Of a stretch of 64,000 bases of DNA, positions 48,781 to 60,515 are shown in pieces (within the stretch, counting starts at the first letter, position 1; every line of letters starts with the position of its first letter). The stretch covers positions 158,344,761 through 158,408,760 of the forward strand of contig OZ010799.1 in NCBI GenBank assembly GCA_963932465.1, written 5' to 3'. This stretch comes from Maratus speciosus (taxonomy: Eukaryota; Arthropoda; Arachnida; Araneae; Salticidae). The notes under the pieces are model-generated. The model worked only from the letters and a program-made list of their open reading frames with translations, searched no databases and had not been told where the DNA came from. The translations under genes and the position numbers were made by a program.

Positions 48781-51257
48781 AATGTAATGGTATCAAAATG
48801 ATGGTGTTCGCCCAACTTAGAACATAGGCTATATCTTATGTCGGTGCCACTACCCCAAAGGGGGTGCAGGAGCAAAAAACGTTCTAAAAATGCAATTTTT
48901 GCGTTACTGAAGGGCCTAGAAATATGAAATTTGGAATATTAGTTACTTATAAGATATAAATGGTGTATAAGAACAGTTCTTAAACAATTCGAAATTTAAA
49001 AGGGGTGAAAATGCACAAAAAGCGTTCTAAAAAACGTTCTAAATGGTAGTTTCTACATAATCTTAGGAAATACCAAACCGATGTCAAAAGTAATGGTATC
49101 AAAATGATGGTGTTAGTCCAACTTAGAACATAGGCAATATTTTATGTCGGTGCCACTACCCCAAAGGGGGTGCAGGAGCAAAAAACTTTCTAAAAATGCG
49201 ATTTTTGCGTTACTGAAGGACATAGAAATATGAAATTTGAAATATTAGTTACTTATAAGGTATAAATGGTGTCTAAGAACAGTTCTTAAACAATTCGAAA
49301 TTTAAAAGGGGTGAAAATGCACAAAAAGCGTTCTAAAAAACGTTCTAAATGGTAGTTTCTACATAATCTCAGGAAATACCAAACCGATTTAAAAAATATT
49401 GGTGTCAAAATGATAGAGACACCGTTTGCTCCAAGATAGGCTATGTTTTATGTCTGTGCCACTACCACAAAGGGGGTTGTAAAAAACGTTCTAAATTGCA
49501 ATTTCTATGCAATCTCAGGAAATAATGAACCGATTTCAAATATAATGGCGTTAAAATGATGGTGACAGATCTTGCTCCAAGATAGGCTATATTCTATATA
49601 TGTTTCCACTAATCCAGAGGAGATGCAGGAGCAAAATGAGCGAAAAGCGTTCTAAAAACGTTCTAAATGCCGATTTGTCACCATTATCTCAGGAAGAATC
49701 AAACTGATTTCAAAAGTAATGTTAAGAAATTGATGCTGACAGCCTCTGTTCTAACATAGACGCTATTTTAAGTCGGTATCACTATCACCTAGACGTTGCA
49801 GGAGCAAAAAAGCGTTCCAAATTTCGATTTTTGTGATCGGTAGGGGCTAGCAACTTAAAATTAGGCAAGGTAAATATGTATTACATATAAATGATCTTTA
49901 AGAACGGTTTCGAAAAAATTGGAAATTTAAAAAGGGGTGAAAATGCGCGAAAAGAGTTCTAAAAACATTCTAAATTGCGATTTCTACTCAATGTCAGGAA
50001 ATTCCAAAGCTGTTTCAAAAGTAATGGTTGCAAATCAATGGTGACAGTCCCTGCTATAACATAGGTTATATTTTGTGTTGCTGTCACTACCATCTGAGGG
50101 TTGCAAAAGCAAAACATGTTCTAATTTGCGTTTTTTGCATAACTGAAGGGTCTAACACTTTGAAGTATGGCATGGTATTTACTTACAAGATGCAACTGCT
50201 TTCTAAGAACTGTCAAAAGAAAATTTAAAATTTAAAATATGAAGTGAGCGAAAAGCGTTGTAAATAACAATTTTTATGTAATCTTATCAAATACCAAACT
50301 GATTAAAAAAATAATGATGACAAATTGTTGGTGATAGAACCTGCTCAAACATAAGCTATATTTTATGCCTGTGCCACTACCACCAGAGGGTTGCAGTAGC
50401 TAAAAACTTTCTAAATTGCGATTTCTGTGATACTGAAAAGGCTAGAAACTTTAAATATGGCATGGTAGTTACTTATAAAATATAAATCCCCTCGAAGGAC
50501 TGTCGAAAATAAATTCGAATTAAAAAGGGGTGAAGTGAAGGGGAGGTGCGAAAAGCATTCTAAAAAAGTCCTAAATTACGATTTCTACGCAATTTCAGAG
50601 TATATAAATCAAATATAAAAGTAATAGCTGCGAATCAATGGTAGCAGTCTCTGATCCTACACAGGCTATATTTTATGCCGATGATTCTACCACCTGGGGT
50701 TCACAGGAACAACAAACGCTCTAAAAAAGGCCTTTAAAAGCTTTCTAATTTACGTTTCTGTGGAATATTAGGAAATAACAAACCAATTTCAAAATTAATG
50801 TTGGCAAATTAATGGTGACAGTTTCAATTTCAACACAGCCCTTTATGTTGAGAGAGGTGGTAGAACTTGGAATTTGACATGATGGTTAATTTTAAGATGT
50901 AAGAAGATGGTTTCTAAAAAATTCAAAACTTCAAATGAATACTGAAATGAGCGTATTAACTGAGCATAAAAGTTTCAAAATATTTTCTAAATTATTATCT
51001 ATTTAGTTTTATTTCGTTTTATTAATTTAAGTCTCATTTCTGCTTTATGCAGTGTAACAATGATGCTTAATCAAATTGTGTTTTAAATAGTAATTGTTTT
51101 AATTATTCCTAAAATTAATAAGTACCTTTTAATAAACTAAAATATTACCTTTTAATAAAATAAAAATTTAGTTAGTACCTTTTAATAAAAATTAGACATA
51201 TAAATATCACTTGGCATATTTCAAATATTACGCGAGCAAAGCCGCGGGGTTTGCTAG
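48707..51257 (+). mobile_element. HINE element E16 (type I 3' half, internal deletion)
   Basis: At about 49474 a central monomer joins directly to gttgtaaaaaacgttctaaattgc of a fixed 3' monomer. This skips roughly two monomers and makes it one of the shortest type I elements (about 2.55 kb). CTAG is at 51254-51257. Confidence 0.8.
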
Positions 51258-51258
51258 T

Positions 51259-53479
51259 AATATTATAAAGAGGTAAAAAAATTTTATTTGTAGGAGGTAA
51301 GCTCTGGAACTACCGAACCGATTTCAAAAGTAATGGTATAAAAATGATGGTGTTAGTCCAACTTAGAACATAGGCTATATCTTATGTTCGTGCCACTGGC
51401 CAAAAGGGGGTGCAGGAGCAAAAAACGTTCTAAAAATGCGATTTTTGTATTACCGTAGGGCCTAGAAACATGAAATTTGACATGGTAGTTAGTTATTAGA
51501 TATAAATGATCTCTAAGAACATGTCTTAAAAAATTCGAAATTTAAAAGGAGCGAAAATGCGCAAAAAGGGTTCTAAAAAACGTTCTCAATGGCAATTTTT
51601 ACGCAATCTCAAGAAGTACCGAACCGATTTAAAAAATAATGCTGTCAAAATGATGGTGACAACCCTTGCTCCAACATAGGCTACATTTTATGTCGGTGCC
51701 ATTACCCCCAAATGGGGTGCAGAAGCAAAAAAACGTTCGAAAATGCGATTTTTGCGTTACTGAAGGGCCTAAAAACATGAAATTTGAAATGGTAGTTACT
51801 TATAAGATATAAATGATCTCTAAGAACATTTCTTAATAAATTCAAAAATTAAAAGGTGTGAAAATGCGCGAAAAGAGTTCTAAAAACGTTCTAAATGGCG
51901 ATTTCTACACAATCTCAGAAAGTACCCAACCGATTTCAAAAGTAGTAGTTGGAAATTGATTTTGACAACCCATGCTCCATCATAGGATCTACTTCATGTC
52001 GGCGTCACTACCACCTGGCGGTTGCATTTTAAAAAAAGTTCTAAATTGTTATTTTTCTGATACTGAAGATGCTATCAACTGGAAATTTGGCATGGTAATT
52101 ACTTAAGAGATGTAAATGCTCTCTGAGAAGAGTTCCTTGAAAATGTGAAATTTATATGGGGTGGAAATAAACGAAAAGTACTAAAAACGTTCTAAATAGC
52201 GATTTGTACACAATCTCAGAAAATATAAACCGATTTCAGAAGTAATGGTTTCAAATTCATGGTGACACAGCCTATATTTTACGTTGTTGTCACTACCACC
52301 TGGGAGTTATAGGAGCAAAAAATGTTCGAAATTTTGTTTTTTCTGTTACTGACGGGGTATAACATTTTAAATTTGGAATGGTAATTACTTCAAAGATGCA
52401 AATGCTTTCTAAGAATTGTCGAAAGAAAATTCCAAATTTAAAAGGATGAAGTTATAACAAAAGCGTTCTATAAGCGTTCTAAATTGTGATTTTTATGAAA
52501 TCGTATGAAATACGGAACCGATTTCAAACATAATGGTTGCAAATTGTTTTTGATAGAACCTGCTCAAACATAAGCTATATTTTATGTCGGTGCCACAACC
52601 CCTAGAGAGTTGCAGGAACAAAAAATCTTCCTAAATTGCGATTTCAACGATACGGAAGAGACATTTGCTAGAAACATTGAATATAGCACGGTAGTTACTT
52701 ATAAAATATAAACGTCTTCTAAGAGCTGTTGAAATAAATTCGAAATTAAAAAGGGATGAAGCGAAGGGAAGGAGCGAAAAGCATTCTAAAAGTGTCCTAA
52801 ATTACGATTTCTATGGAATCTCAGGAAATAATAATCCGATTACAGAAGTTATTGCTTGCGAATCAAGAGTGATAATCCTTGATCCTATACGGGCTATATT
52901 TTATGCCGGTGTCACTAACCTGGTTAGCAGGAACAACAAGAAAGCCTTTAAAAACATCTAAATTCCGTTTTCTATAGAATATTAGGAAATACCAACTGAT
53001 TTCAAGGTTAATCTTGGCAAATTAGTGGTGACAGTCTCTGTTTCAACATTTTTCGAGACATTCTATTTCAACTCTGTTTCGGCATTTTATGTTGGTGCCA
53101 CTAACACCAAAGAGGTGGTAGACTCTTAGACAAAAAGCTTGGAATTTGATATGAGCTTAATCTTAAGATGTAAATGTGTTAGGATGGTTTTTAAAAAATT
53201 CAAAACTTCAAATGAATACTGAAATGAGCGTGTGAAATGAGCATAAAAGTTTCAAAATACTTTCTAAATTATCCTTTATTTGGAATTAGTTTGATTTCTT
53301 CTTATTAATTAAAATCTCATTTCTGGTATTGCACTTTAATAATGAAGTTCAATCAAACTGTGGCTTAATTTGTATTTTTTGAATTATTCCAAAAAGTGTT
53401 CTTCGAATAAAAAATTGTCATGCAAATATCACTTTGCATAATTCAACTATTACGCGAGCAAAGCCGCGGGGTTTGCTAG
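51259..53479 (+). mobile_element. HINE element E17 (type II 3' half), right end of the array
   Basis: It has the shortest junction of all (only aat between CTAGT and attataaagagg), seven or so monomers like those of E2 and E6, a type II block near 53048 and CTAG at 53476-53479. Beyond it the DNA is not HINE. Confidence 0.8.
51557..51679 (+). other. 40-codon basic small ORF inside a HINE monomer (doubtful)
   Basis: ATG to TAG, exactly 40 codons, beginning MRKKGSKKRSQWQFLRN. It is the fourth independent monomer with the same frame and length. Confidence 0.15.
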
Positions 53480-53480
53480 T

Positions 53481-53770
53481 ATATATGTATTTCGAAACAA
53501 AATAAAAAATCATGCATTTAAGGGTTAAAGTGTAAAAGTTTTCAACTGTGTGTATCGTAATATTTAGAGTTTTGTTGATTTATAGATAATGTTCTTCTTA
53601 TACAATATCGATTGTTATATCTATCTCATTTACTATTCAAGTTTTAGTAGTTTTGAATAGTCGCTGGCTGATTTCTTTTTTTTAATTCAGTTGCTTTTCG
53701 AATAACTAGTGTTTCTTGAAATAGGACTTCTAATTATGCAAAAAATTTGTAACAATGGATGTCAGCAATA
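53481..53770. other. Unassigned flank next to the array
   Basis: Plain AT-rich DNA with poly-T runs. I see no repeat end or gene. This is the first sequence in the window that is clearly outside the array. Confidence 0.5.
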
Positions 53771-54245
53771 GCTGTGCTTCCGCCCTCTGAATACCGCCCT
53801 AAGCACAGTAGCAAAAATGGCGCATGTCGTAGCCCGATATTTTTCAGCGTTTCAAGGTCCTTTGAGTTTTAATACCAGACCAATCTAAAAGTTTTCCTCA
53901 TCTTATTTAAAAAAAAAATACATAAAGCCAGAAGATATCGTTCAGAAAATACATGTGTTCAAATTCTTGAAACCATACAAACAGTATTGCTATTGGGCTC
54001 CTTTTTTTAATAGCACCACTTTTTTGAAGAGATAAAATTTCTCTTGTTTTCACCTTTATTAATATGTTATAAAATTAGGTGAATTTTACCATTTCCAAAA
54101 AGTGGTGCCAGTCAAGAAATCTGAATAAAAAAAAGTAGCCCACTGGCAAGACTGCATACAGACACTGCGGAAACACTCCCGCCTCCGACAGCCGCCATTT
54201 TTCTGTCAGCGCGTAGGTATTGTATTCAGAGGGTGGTGGCTGTGC
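53771..54245. mobile_element. Fold-back element copy 1, with imperfect ends of about 55 bp
   Basis: The left arm 53771-53824 (gctgtgcttccgccctctga...) is the imperfect inverse of the right arm 54191-54245 (...cagagggtggtggctgtgc). The ends are GC-rich against an AT-rich centre. A hAT-like MITE sits inside (53982-54154). A related element is at 57001-57450, whose arms share ccgcccyctgaata. The superfamily is unknown. Confidence 0.6.
53982..54154. mobile_element. hAT-like MITE, 173 bp, nested
   Basis: The inverted ends are cagtattgctattgggct and agcccactggcaagactg. The flanking 8-mers are catacaaa (left) and catacaga (right), a target duplication with one change. A cag start with an 8-bp duplication fits the hAT superfamily. 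It was inserted into the fold-back element around it. Confidence 0.65.
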
Positions 54246-54450
54246 TTTCTAAAGATTAACCGATTGCATCTTTAGAACTGAACTTGACTCGGCATGTCTC
54301 AGGTGCTATTGTGTATTTGCTGTTTCCCTTGAACTGATAGGCCTCCAATTAAAACTAGAGATTCTATATGGATGCCAAAAGATTACAATTTCTCGAACTT
54401 GTTCATGACCTATTTTTCTCCTGCTAGATCATCGAGGAGTTAGTTCTTGA

Positions 54451-54642
54451 CAGTGTTACCAGATCGGGGACCTTCTTTAATTCAGATTATTTGACTGTCA
54501 CCACTTTTTTAAAATAGAATAATTTGCCTTATTTTTCAGAATTTTTAGTATATTTTTAAATAGGTCGAATATTTCTATTTCAAAAAAGCGGTGACAATCA
54601 ATAATCTGGGGATAAAAAAAAGTCCCCAATCTGACAACACTG
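54451..54642. mobile_element. hAT-like MITE, 192 bp, with perfect 8-bp target duplication
   Basis: The inverted ends cagtgttaccagatcgggga and tccccaatctgacaacactg are flanked on both sides by gttcttga. The interior repeats caccactttttt inverted as aaaaaagcggtg. There is no ORF. Confidence 0.8.
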
Positions 54643-54715
54643 GTTCTTGATGTTCAAAAGGATGCGTAGTGTCCGAAACAAAGGTCGGTAACATTAGATA
54701 TCTAAATCATATTAA

Positions 54716-54924
54716 CCCCTTATATCTCGCTCCCGTGATATTCACAGGCTGTGTCTTTTATTCGGATTGTTCGATTCTCACTAGTTTAATAAAGTAGTGT
54801 AATTGGCTTTATTATGGTATCATTTTACCTGTCATTAAATAAGGTGAATATTTTGTTTTAAAAAAAGTGGTGCCAATAAGCAATTTCAATTTTTAAACCG
54901 TAATTTAATGCGACCGTTAAGGGC
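54716..54924. mobile_element. Possible piggyBac-like MITE flanked by TTAA
   Basis: TTAA at 54712-54715 and 54925-54928 flank ends ccccttatatc and ttaagggc (inverse gcccttaa). The left boundary is supported by a second copy at 63668, where similarity also begins at TTAA. The centre (54760-54890) resembles the hAT-like MITEs, so this may be one element inside another. Confidence 0.4.
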
Positions 54925-54929
54925 TTAAT

Positions 54930-56340
54930 ATAATACATTCATTTTACATTTTCCTAAGTACCTTTCATACGTGAGATTTTATTCAATTTCTACATCAGAT
55001 GCAAATATTTCGTGGTTGGCCGCAAGTAAGTACTGCTATTTCAATGTTAGGATGACATAAAATTCCTGTCGAAATTGATGTATGTCCTGATAAAATCGCA
55101 GTGTCAAACGAACCCCAAGATATGTTAAATGAAACAGCTCGGTCAATAGGAAATTGAAATCAATCGAAAATTTAAAATTAATCAAAGTACGATGGTGTTC
55201 AGGGGTGGGGCAGAACCTCTTTGAAGAAATATACTTTTCTTTGTGAAAAACATCCAGTACATCAGACTATCGTGACCTAAAACCGTGTTTAATTTGTAGA
55301 TTCTAATTTCCAGAAGCTATGAGAAGTCTTATATTCTTTTAAATATATATCTATACATACCTACAACTTAAAAAAATGAACTTGCGAATTGTAGAATATT
55401 ATATATTATACAGAGTGAAATTAAAAAAAATCATTGAGTAGTGGACCTTTTGTTGGACGTCCTGGATGTGCGAATTTACTAAAACTAAACTAAACCTGCA
55501 GCGCTACAATTCATTTAGGATCCTTTCTTAAAGTATACAACACTGTTTTCTTGACAATGGGCCCTGAGGTGCTATGGAGCATATGTCTCTGCCGGACTGT
55601 CAGCCGGCAGGGTTGCTAGGCAATCAATGCTGACCTCGGAGCGGTCACTTTTTTAAATTTTAATTTATTACCAATTTTTATCACCAATTTATTAAAATTA
55701 TTTTGATGCAAATTACTAAAAAAAATTTAATAAAAAGCTCATCACTGTTTCCTACGAAACTTCCAATACAAATTTAAAGCGAAAATTTTCGTTAGGAAAT
55801 AGCAGTGTGAAAGATTTGATTGAGTCTCTATAAAGAGATAACTCTTAGTGTTTAGATGTACTTGTTTATGATGTAATTGAAAGCGAGGCTTAAGGTAAAT
55901 TAATGCTTTTTTCATAAGTCCATATTCTACAATCCTTCTACACTCATTACTCTTGAAATTCTGTTATTAACCTTCCTAGCCTGTTGAAATTTTACCCAAT
56001 CTTAATAAAAACATTTCTCACCAGAACTTCCCTTAAAAACTATTTAATGTATTTATTTATATTCGATTTCGTTGCATTTTATTCTTTTTACTTTAAGAAA
56101 AAAATTCTGGTTCGAATCGAATGAAATGAATTATAGGAGTGGGTCGATTAGACCCATTCAGAGTAGGAAGCTTAATGAGCTTTTAATTTAATTTACAGAT
56201 TGTTTTTAAAATACAAGCCAATCTCCTTATGTGACTATCAGCTTGTATACCGGTCACCATGGCATGATTACCATCAGGTCAAATTCCCATCAGTGAAGAA
56301 GAAAAGAATTTTTTTCGTTATTCATCGCAGTAATTTTGCG
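54930..56340. other. Unassigned AT-rich DNA
   Basis: No gene or transposon end stands out. A ctgccgg/ccggcag hairpin with an 8-base loop lies at 55589-55610 in a short GC-rich patch. No coding frame of interest was seen. Confidence 0.5.
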
Positions 56341-56350
56341 TGATAGTCCA

Positions 56351-56919
56351 AGAGCTGTTAAACATTTTAGGGAAGGTATTTGAGGCACCCTGAAAATTTG
56401 TGCAACACTTCTTTTGTAATGGCTGAATACAAAATCGAATGTCTGGCTGAAGGATCGTGGCCCAAAAACTGTGCCAGACATGTGTCAAGTGCCATTTTTT
56501 GACTACCCCAAAAAAAGGTATTTCAGGCACGCTGAGATTGAGACAGAATAATAGTTATACTTAGAAAAAAATATTTTGAAAACAACAGACACTTTAGTCG
56601 GCCCAAAAACTGTGCCAGACACGTGTCAAGTGCCATTTTTTGACTACCCAAAAAAGGTATTTGAGGCACGCTGAGATTGAGGCAGAATAATATTTTTGCT
56701 TAGAAAAAATATTTTGAAAATGACAGACACTTTAGTCGGCCCAAAAACTGTGCCAGACACGTGTCAAGTACCAAATGGCACTTGACACGTGTCTGGCACA
56801 GTTTTTGGGCCACGATCCTTCAGCCAGACATTCGATTTTGTATTCAGACATTACAAAAGAAGTGTTGCACAAGTTTTCAGGGTGCCTCAAATACCTACTC
56901 AAAAATGTTCAACAGCTCT
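56351..56919. mobile_element. 569-bp long inverted repeat with internal direct repeats
   Basis: The left arm 56351-56500 (agagctgttaaacatttt...) is inverted as 56770-56919 (...aaaatgttcaacagctct), about 150 bp each and roughly 90% alike. Between them a block starting cccaaaaactgtgccagac recurs at 56461, 56602 and 56740. The two reverse frames (56290-56530) and the forward frame (56761-57015) share a peptide only because the arms are inverted copies. Confidence 0.75.
56738..56811. repeat. Perfect 32-bp inverted repeat with a 10-base spacer
   Basis: The arms 56738-56769 and 56780-56811 are exact reverse complements and contain gacacgtgtc, itself a palindrome. It could form a stable hairpin or cruciform. 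Confidence 0.9.
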
Positions 56920-57000
56920 CCTACTATGAATAAAGTGTTTAAATACGGCAGAAATTCCTATGAAAATTTAATGGCGGAAGTTTGCTCCGTTCGTACTCAG

Positions 57001-57450
57001 GCCACCGCCCCCTGAATACTAGGCCTGAGCGCAGACGCAAAAATAGAAGCTGCCGGAGGTGGATTTTCTTCAGCATGTCCTTGAATATTACCGTAATTTT
57101 CAGCGTATAAGCCGCGACTCGCATAACTCTGTTTCCCACCAGAATTGTTTTTAAATAAGATGTAACTTGCTTCTGCTAAGCATTTATTTGACTTCATTTT
57201 TTAAATAAAATTTCCGATTTGAAACAGACATAAGTTTGCTGAGGCTTATACGTCGGAAATTACTGTAGTACCAATAATTTTTAAAAGATTTTTCCTCTAC
57301 TTTTCTGAGATTAAACAAGAGAAAGAAATCCTTAATAAAATACTGGTGTCTAAATTTAAGGGATCGTGCATACGTTAAGAAAAAAAACCGCCTTCGGCAG
57401 TCACCAATTCTGTGTGAGCGCTCAGGCCTAGGATTCAGGGGGCGGTGGTC
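57001..57450. mobile_element. Fold-back element copy 2
   Basis: The left arm 57001-57060 (gccaccgccccctgaatact, then aggcctgagcgc) is the inverse of 57387-57450 (gcgctcaggcctaggattca, then gggggcggtggtc). It is better preserved than 53771-54245. It starts about 80 bp after the long inverted repeat. Confidence 0.65.
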
Positions 57451-57459
57451 AGGCTCTGC

Positions 57460-58390
57460 TGGTCACTCGAAATTTCCTACATCGGGATTTCAATTAATAA
57501 TTGTCGTCACGTGATTGTAGTCGATGAATACCCGCCTTTAACAAAGAAAAAATTACCACTTATTTACCGTTCGTTTTAATTCTCCAAATTTTCAAAATCT
57601 CGTCATTCAAAAAATGTCTTGGCTTCGATAATTTTCTGAGCATTCAAAACTACTTCATGGATTAAAAAATAATTTTAGAAAATGCTCCTTTAATTATGTG
57701 ACCACTTCGCATCTTAAATTTATATAAATCTTACAAATATGCCTATACTTTTATGGCAAGAAATAAAAAATAAATAACATTATTTAGCTAAAAAAATAAT
57801 AACTGTTTGAAAACTTTTGTAATTTGTTTCCATGTTGTCCAATTTCCTATTCGTTTTAAGACTATTTATCTAATATACCAGTGAAATGCAACTAAACTTT
57901 TGATTATTTTTATGAATTCCCTCTCTGTGTACAAGCTTTTGTGAAGGGCTGTATACACATGAAATAAGCGATTGTTTTTAAAAGAATAAATAATTAATAT
58001 GAATTATATATATTTTTTAAAGAATAATTTTTTTCTATGTAAGGCTAGTTACAATTAACGTTTAAATAATAAAACATTTAAAAAATAATAATCGTTAATC
58101 AATAATGAAAGACAAAGAAAATACATTTTTATTATGATTTATCCTCTGTAACTTTTCGTGGTATAAAATATTTAAAAGTTATTGAAAAAGTTTCAATAAG
58201 TTTACTACTATAATATTATTTATTCGAATAAAGCAGCTTTCTGAAAATCATTTTATTTTAATTAAATGTGGAATCTTTTGTCTTTTATTTTTGAATTTTC
58301 TATCAAAATATACATTTTTAAAAGTATATTTCTTTTACAAAGAAGAACGTAAACGAAAATGAAAATATTCTAATTTTGATTTCAAAATCC
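57460..58390. other. Unassigned AT-rich DNA
   Basis: Poly-A/T-rich, with no repeat end, gene or RNA recognised. Confidence 0.5.
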
Positions 58391-58640
58391 GTGATTAGAA
58401 AAGCTATAAAGAATAAAAACATGAAATTGAATATCGATCAGTTGTAGATTAATTATTCATGAGCATCCGGAAAGAAATCTAATATCATCCAAACTTCTGT
58501 ATTATATTTATGCGTTCAGATAATTACATTTAAATAATACTTGAGAATAGGGATATCTATGATAAAGTTTTATTACATTATCGAATTATTTTTGTCAAAA
58601 AAAAATTATGAATTATTCATTTCATTTTTATTAATATGTA
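58391..58640. repeat. Dispersed repeat R, copy 1
   Basis: gtgattaga, gaaattgaatatcga, atgagcatccggaaagaaat, aatacttgagaatagggata and gaattattcatttc occur here and, in the same order, at 62631-62850. Similarity is about 80%. Confidence 0.7.
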
Positions 58641-59490
58641 AGCTTTTTCCTTTTTAAATAAAATATTAAGAATAAATTTATAATTTTAAGGTGATGGTAG
58701 CCTTGTCAATTATATATGTTTTAATTTTTTTAATGTATTTTTCTATTTCTAATTAGGATTAATCAATTTTGGCATTATCATTCATTTACAGGGACACACT
58801 GACGTATTACGTTACTTTACGAATATTGGAGAAAATATCTTGAAGTATATTTTTTAAATCCTGCACTACTTTAAACATAACGAAATTGGTGTACTTTATT
58901 TAGGTCCAATACAAGATGCTTATTATAGAATATGGTGTCCAAAGTATTTATTTGTTTATTTATAGGGACACAAAAGAGAATTTGGTTGCACAATTGACTA
59001 CGAGTCATAACAGCTGTAAGTGTGTTTTTTGATACGGTATGCGTTTTAAGTCTTAACTACATCTTAGTACATTACGTGGGGTATATAAATTCTACAGTTA
59101 ATATACAGGGATGTGCAAAAATTTCGTAAGCAGTAATGTTTATAGGTGTGAATTGCTTAGAGGAGTTTTTAATTGAGTTATTCATTTTTGATCAATTAAT
59201 CACTAATTAATCACTATTCAGAAGAGTAGCTAGAGTCTTTTTTGTGTTACCAATAATAGAAAACTTGCCAACTTACCGATAAATTTCGTAAAACTATACC
59301 GGCATTTCCTATAGTACATAAACACGTTTAAAATTACTTATTCAGATGTGTTTTGATTCATTTTGTTCCTTGGGTACATTTATTTATTACAAATTTCTGC
59401 CGGTGTAAAAAATCGCTCATTTGACGCAGGTGAAGCAATATTAGGCAAATCATCGGTAAGCTGGAAGCTATGTAATAGCAGTGTTGCGGC
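58641..59490. other. Unassigned AT-rich DNA
   Basis: No gene or clear repeat end seen. Two agggacaca motifs (58789 and 58963) are the only repetition I noticed. Confidence 0.45.
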
Positions 59491-59496
59491 TTTTAA

Positions 59497-59702
59497 CCCC
59501 TTGAGGGACGGTGGGATATATTTTAATCCACCTACGATTAATGGAGATTTGCACCCGAAATGTTTTATTAAATTTTACTTTTCTAACTTTGGTGAAAAAA
59601 AAAAAACGTATAATTGAATTTCCTTATTTCGAAATAAATCTTTTTGCAGATTCTAGTGTGAATTCAACATCATAGAAAAGCAATTACGTGCCCCTCAAGG
59701 GG
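59497..59702. mobile_element. piggyBac-like MITE, 206 bp
   Basis: TTAA (59493-59496 and 59703-59706) flanks ends ccccttgaggg and ccctcaagggg. A CCC start with a TTAA target fits piggyBac. The 84-codon frame at 59363-59617 crosses its left end and is therefore not a gene. Confidence 0.7.
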
Positions 59703-59709
59703 TTAATAG

Positions 59710-60515
59710 ACCATACGAAATTCCTTGATATAATTGTATTATGACAACATTACTTCAGGGATAATATAGTATGGCTGGCGGGCAGAGAACAGTAGATAGT
59801 TCCAGGAACTACCCAGTTGCGAAGCAACTCCATGCCCTGTATAGGAGTAATGGTATAGCATATCATAAGAAAAAAAGGAAATGTTAGTCTAATTGTAGCG
59901 CTAGCACTCCTCTATGTGTTAATAATTCGCAGCATCACTGTCGAGAATCAAAGACGGAATGAGGTGAGAAAGAGAGGAAAAAACTATTTAAGCAAGTGGC
60001 TGAACTGACAGCCAGTCCGAAACAGGAAGGGCGTGGCTTCATTTAGTAAAGAACGCAGTAGAGAAATTTAGAGAAAAGTGTAAAAAAGTAAAAAGATGAA
60101 GAGTTCACATGCTCCAACAATCAAAATATAGAAGGAAAGCCCAATCCTTTACCAAAAAAAGACACATTACAGTGACCATACATTTATAAAATTACTGGAA
60201 TCTGGCATCATTTCAGTGAAGGCCAGAAGTTTAGAAAGAGGATTTGTTTTCTTTTAATACTTTCGATGCAAGCAGTACATAAAAATTATTTGGATAAACT
60301 AATCTCTTTATACTTTTCCTGGTAATAATATATTTTTCATACAGATTTTAATATTTGATGCCATCGGATAACAGCAGTCAATTTGATAGCGACATAAATG
60401 TCGATTCGAACCTAAAATTTCTATATAAAATAAATTTAAAATGTCAACTTCACATCCAGGCGACATGTAAGCGACTTGCAGAGACATAAGGAATTTAAAG
60501 GTTAATAGTAAAAAT
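59710..60515. repeat. Old repeat-derived DNA with a hairpin and repeat S copy 1
   Basis: The hairpin agttgc-gaa-gcaact is at 59815-59829. Repeat S (gaaggaaagcccaatccttt, then aaaaaaagac and agtgaccatac) is at about 60121-60240. A matching hairpin (63002-63016) and repeat S copy (63205) follow repeat R copy 2 in the same order. No gene was seen. Confidence 0.5.

Larger units (their letters stand above)
1..53480 (+). repeat. Head-to-tail array of Helentron-associated (HINE-like) elements
   Basis: Sixteen CTAG/T hairpin ends or their truncated equivalents occur in the same orientation, each followed within about 10-40 bp by a new attataaagagg 5' end. No host-like DNA separates neighbours, except within the composite element at 3299-8256. 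The left edge is cut by the window and the right edge is the hairpin end at 53480. The terminal motifs and internal phrases match what I know of arthropod HINE/DINE-1-like elements, which are non-autonomous and depend on a Helentron Rep-helicase that is not encoded here. Almost the whole span is made of monomers of about 260-306 bp, so it also behaves as a complex satellite. Confidence 0.8.

Noticed and set aside
16951..50228. Ten copies of a 62-73 codon frame that reads QINGDSPCYNIGYIL
   Set aside because: Each starts at TTG, not ATG. All lie in the same fixed 3' monomer of HINE elements and are copied with it. Repetition of the element explains their conservation.
1..53480. Telomeric or rDNA array
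   Set aside because: There are no short telomere units and no rRNA-like conserved sequence; each repeat carries transposon ends.
56100..56130. ggttcgaatc, a tRNA T-loop-like motif
   Set aside because: No acceptor stem, D-arm or anticodon arm can be placed upstream.
56290..57197. Overlapping frames on both strands that share a peptide
   Set aside because: The shared peptide comes from the long inverted repeat. The other two frames read through the fold-back element end.
59363..59617. 84-codon forward frame
   Set aside because: It crosses the left end of a piggyBac-like MITE and ends in a poly-A run.
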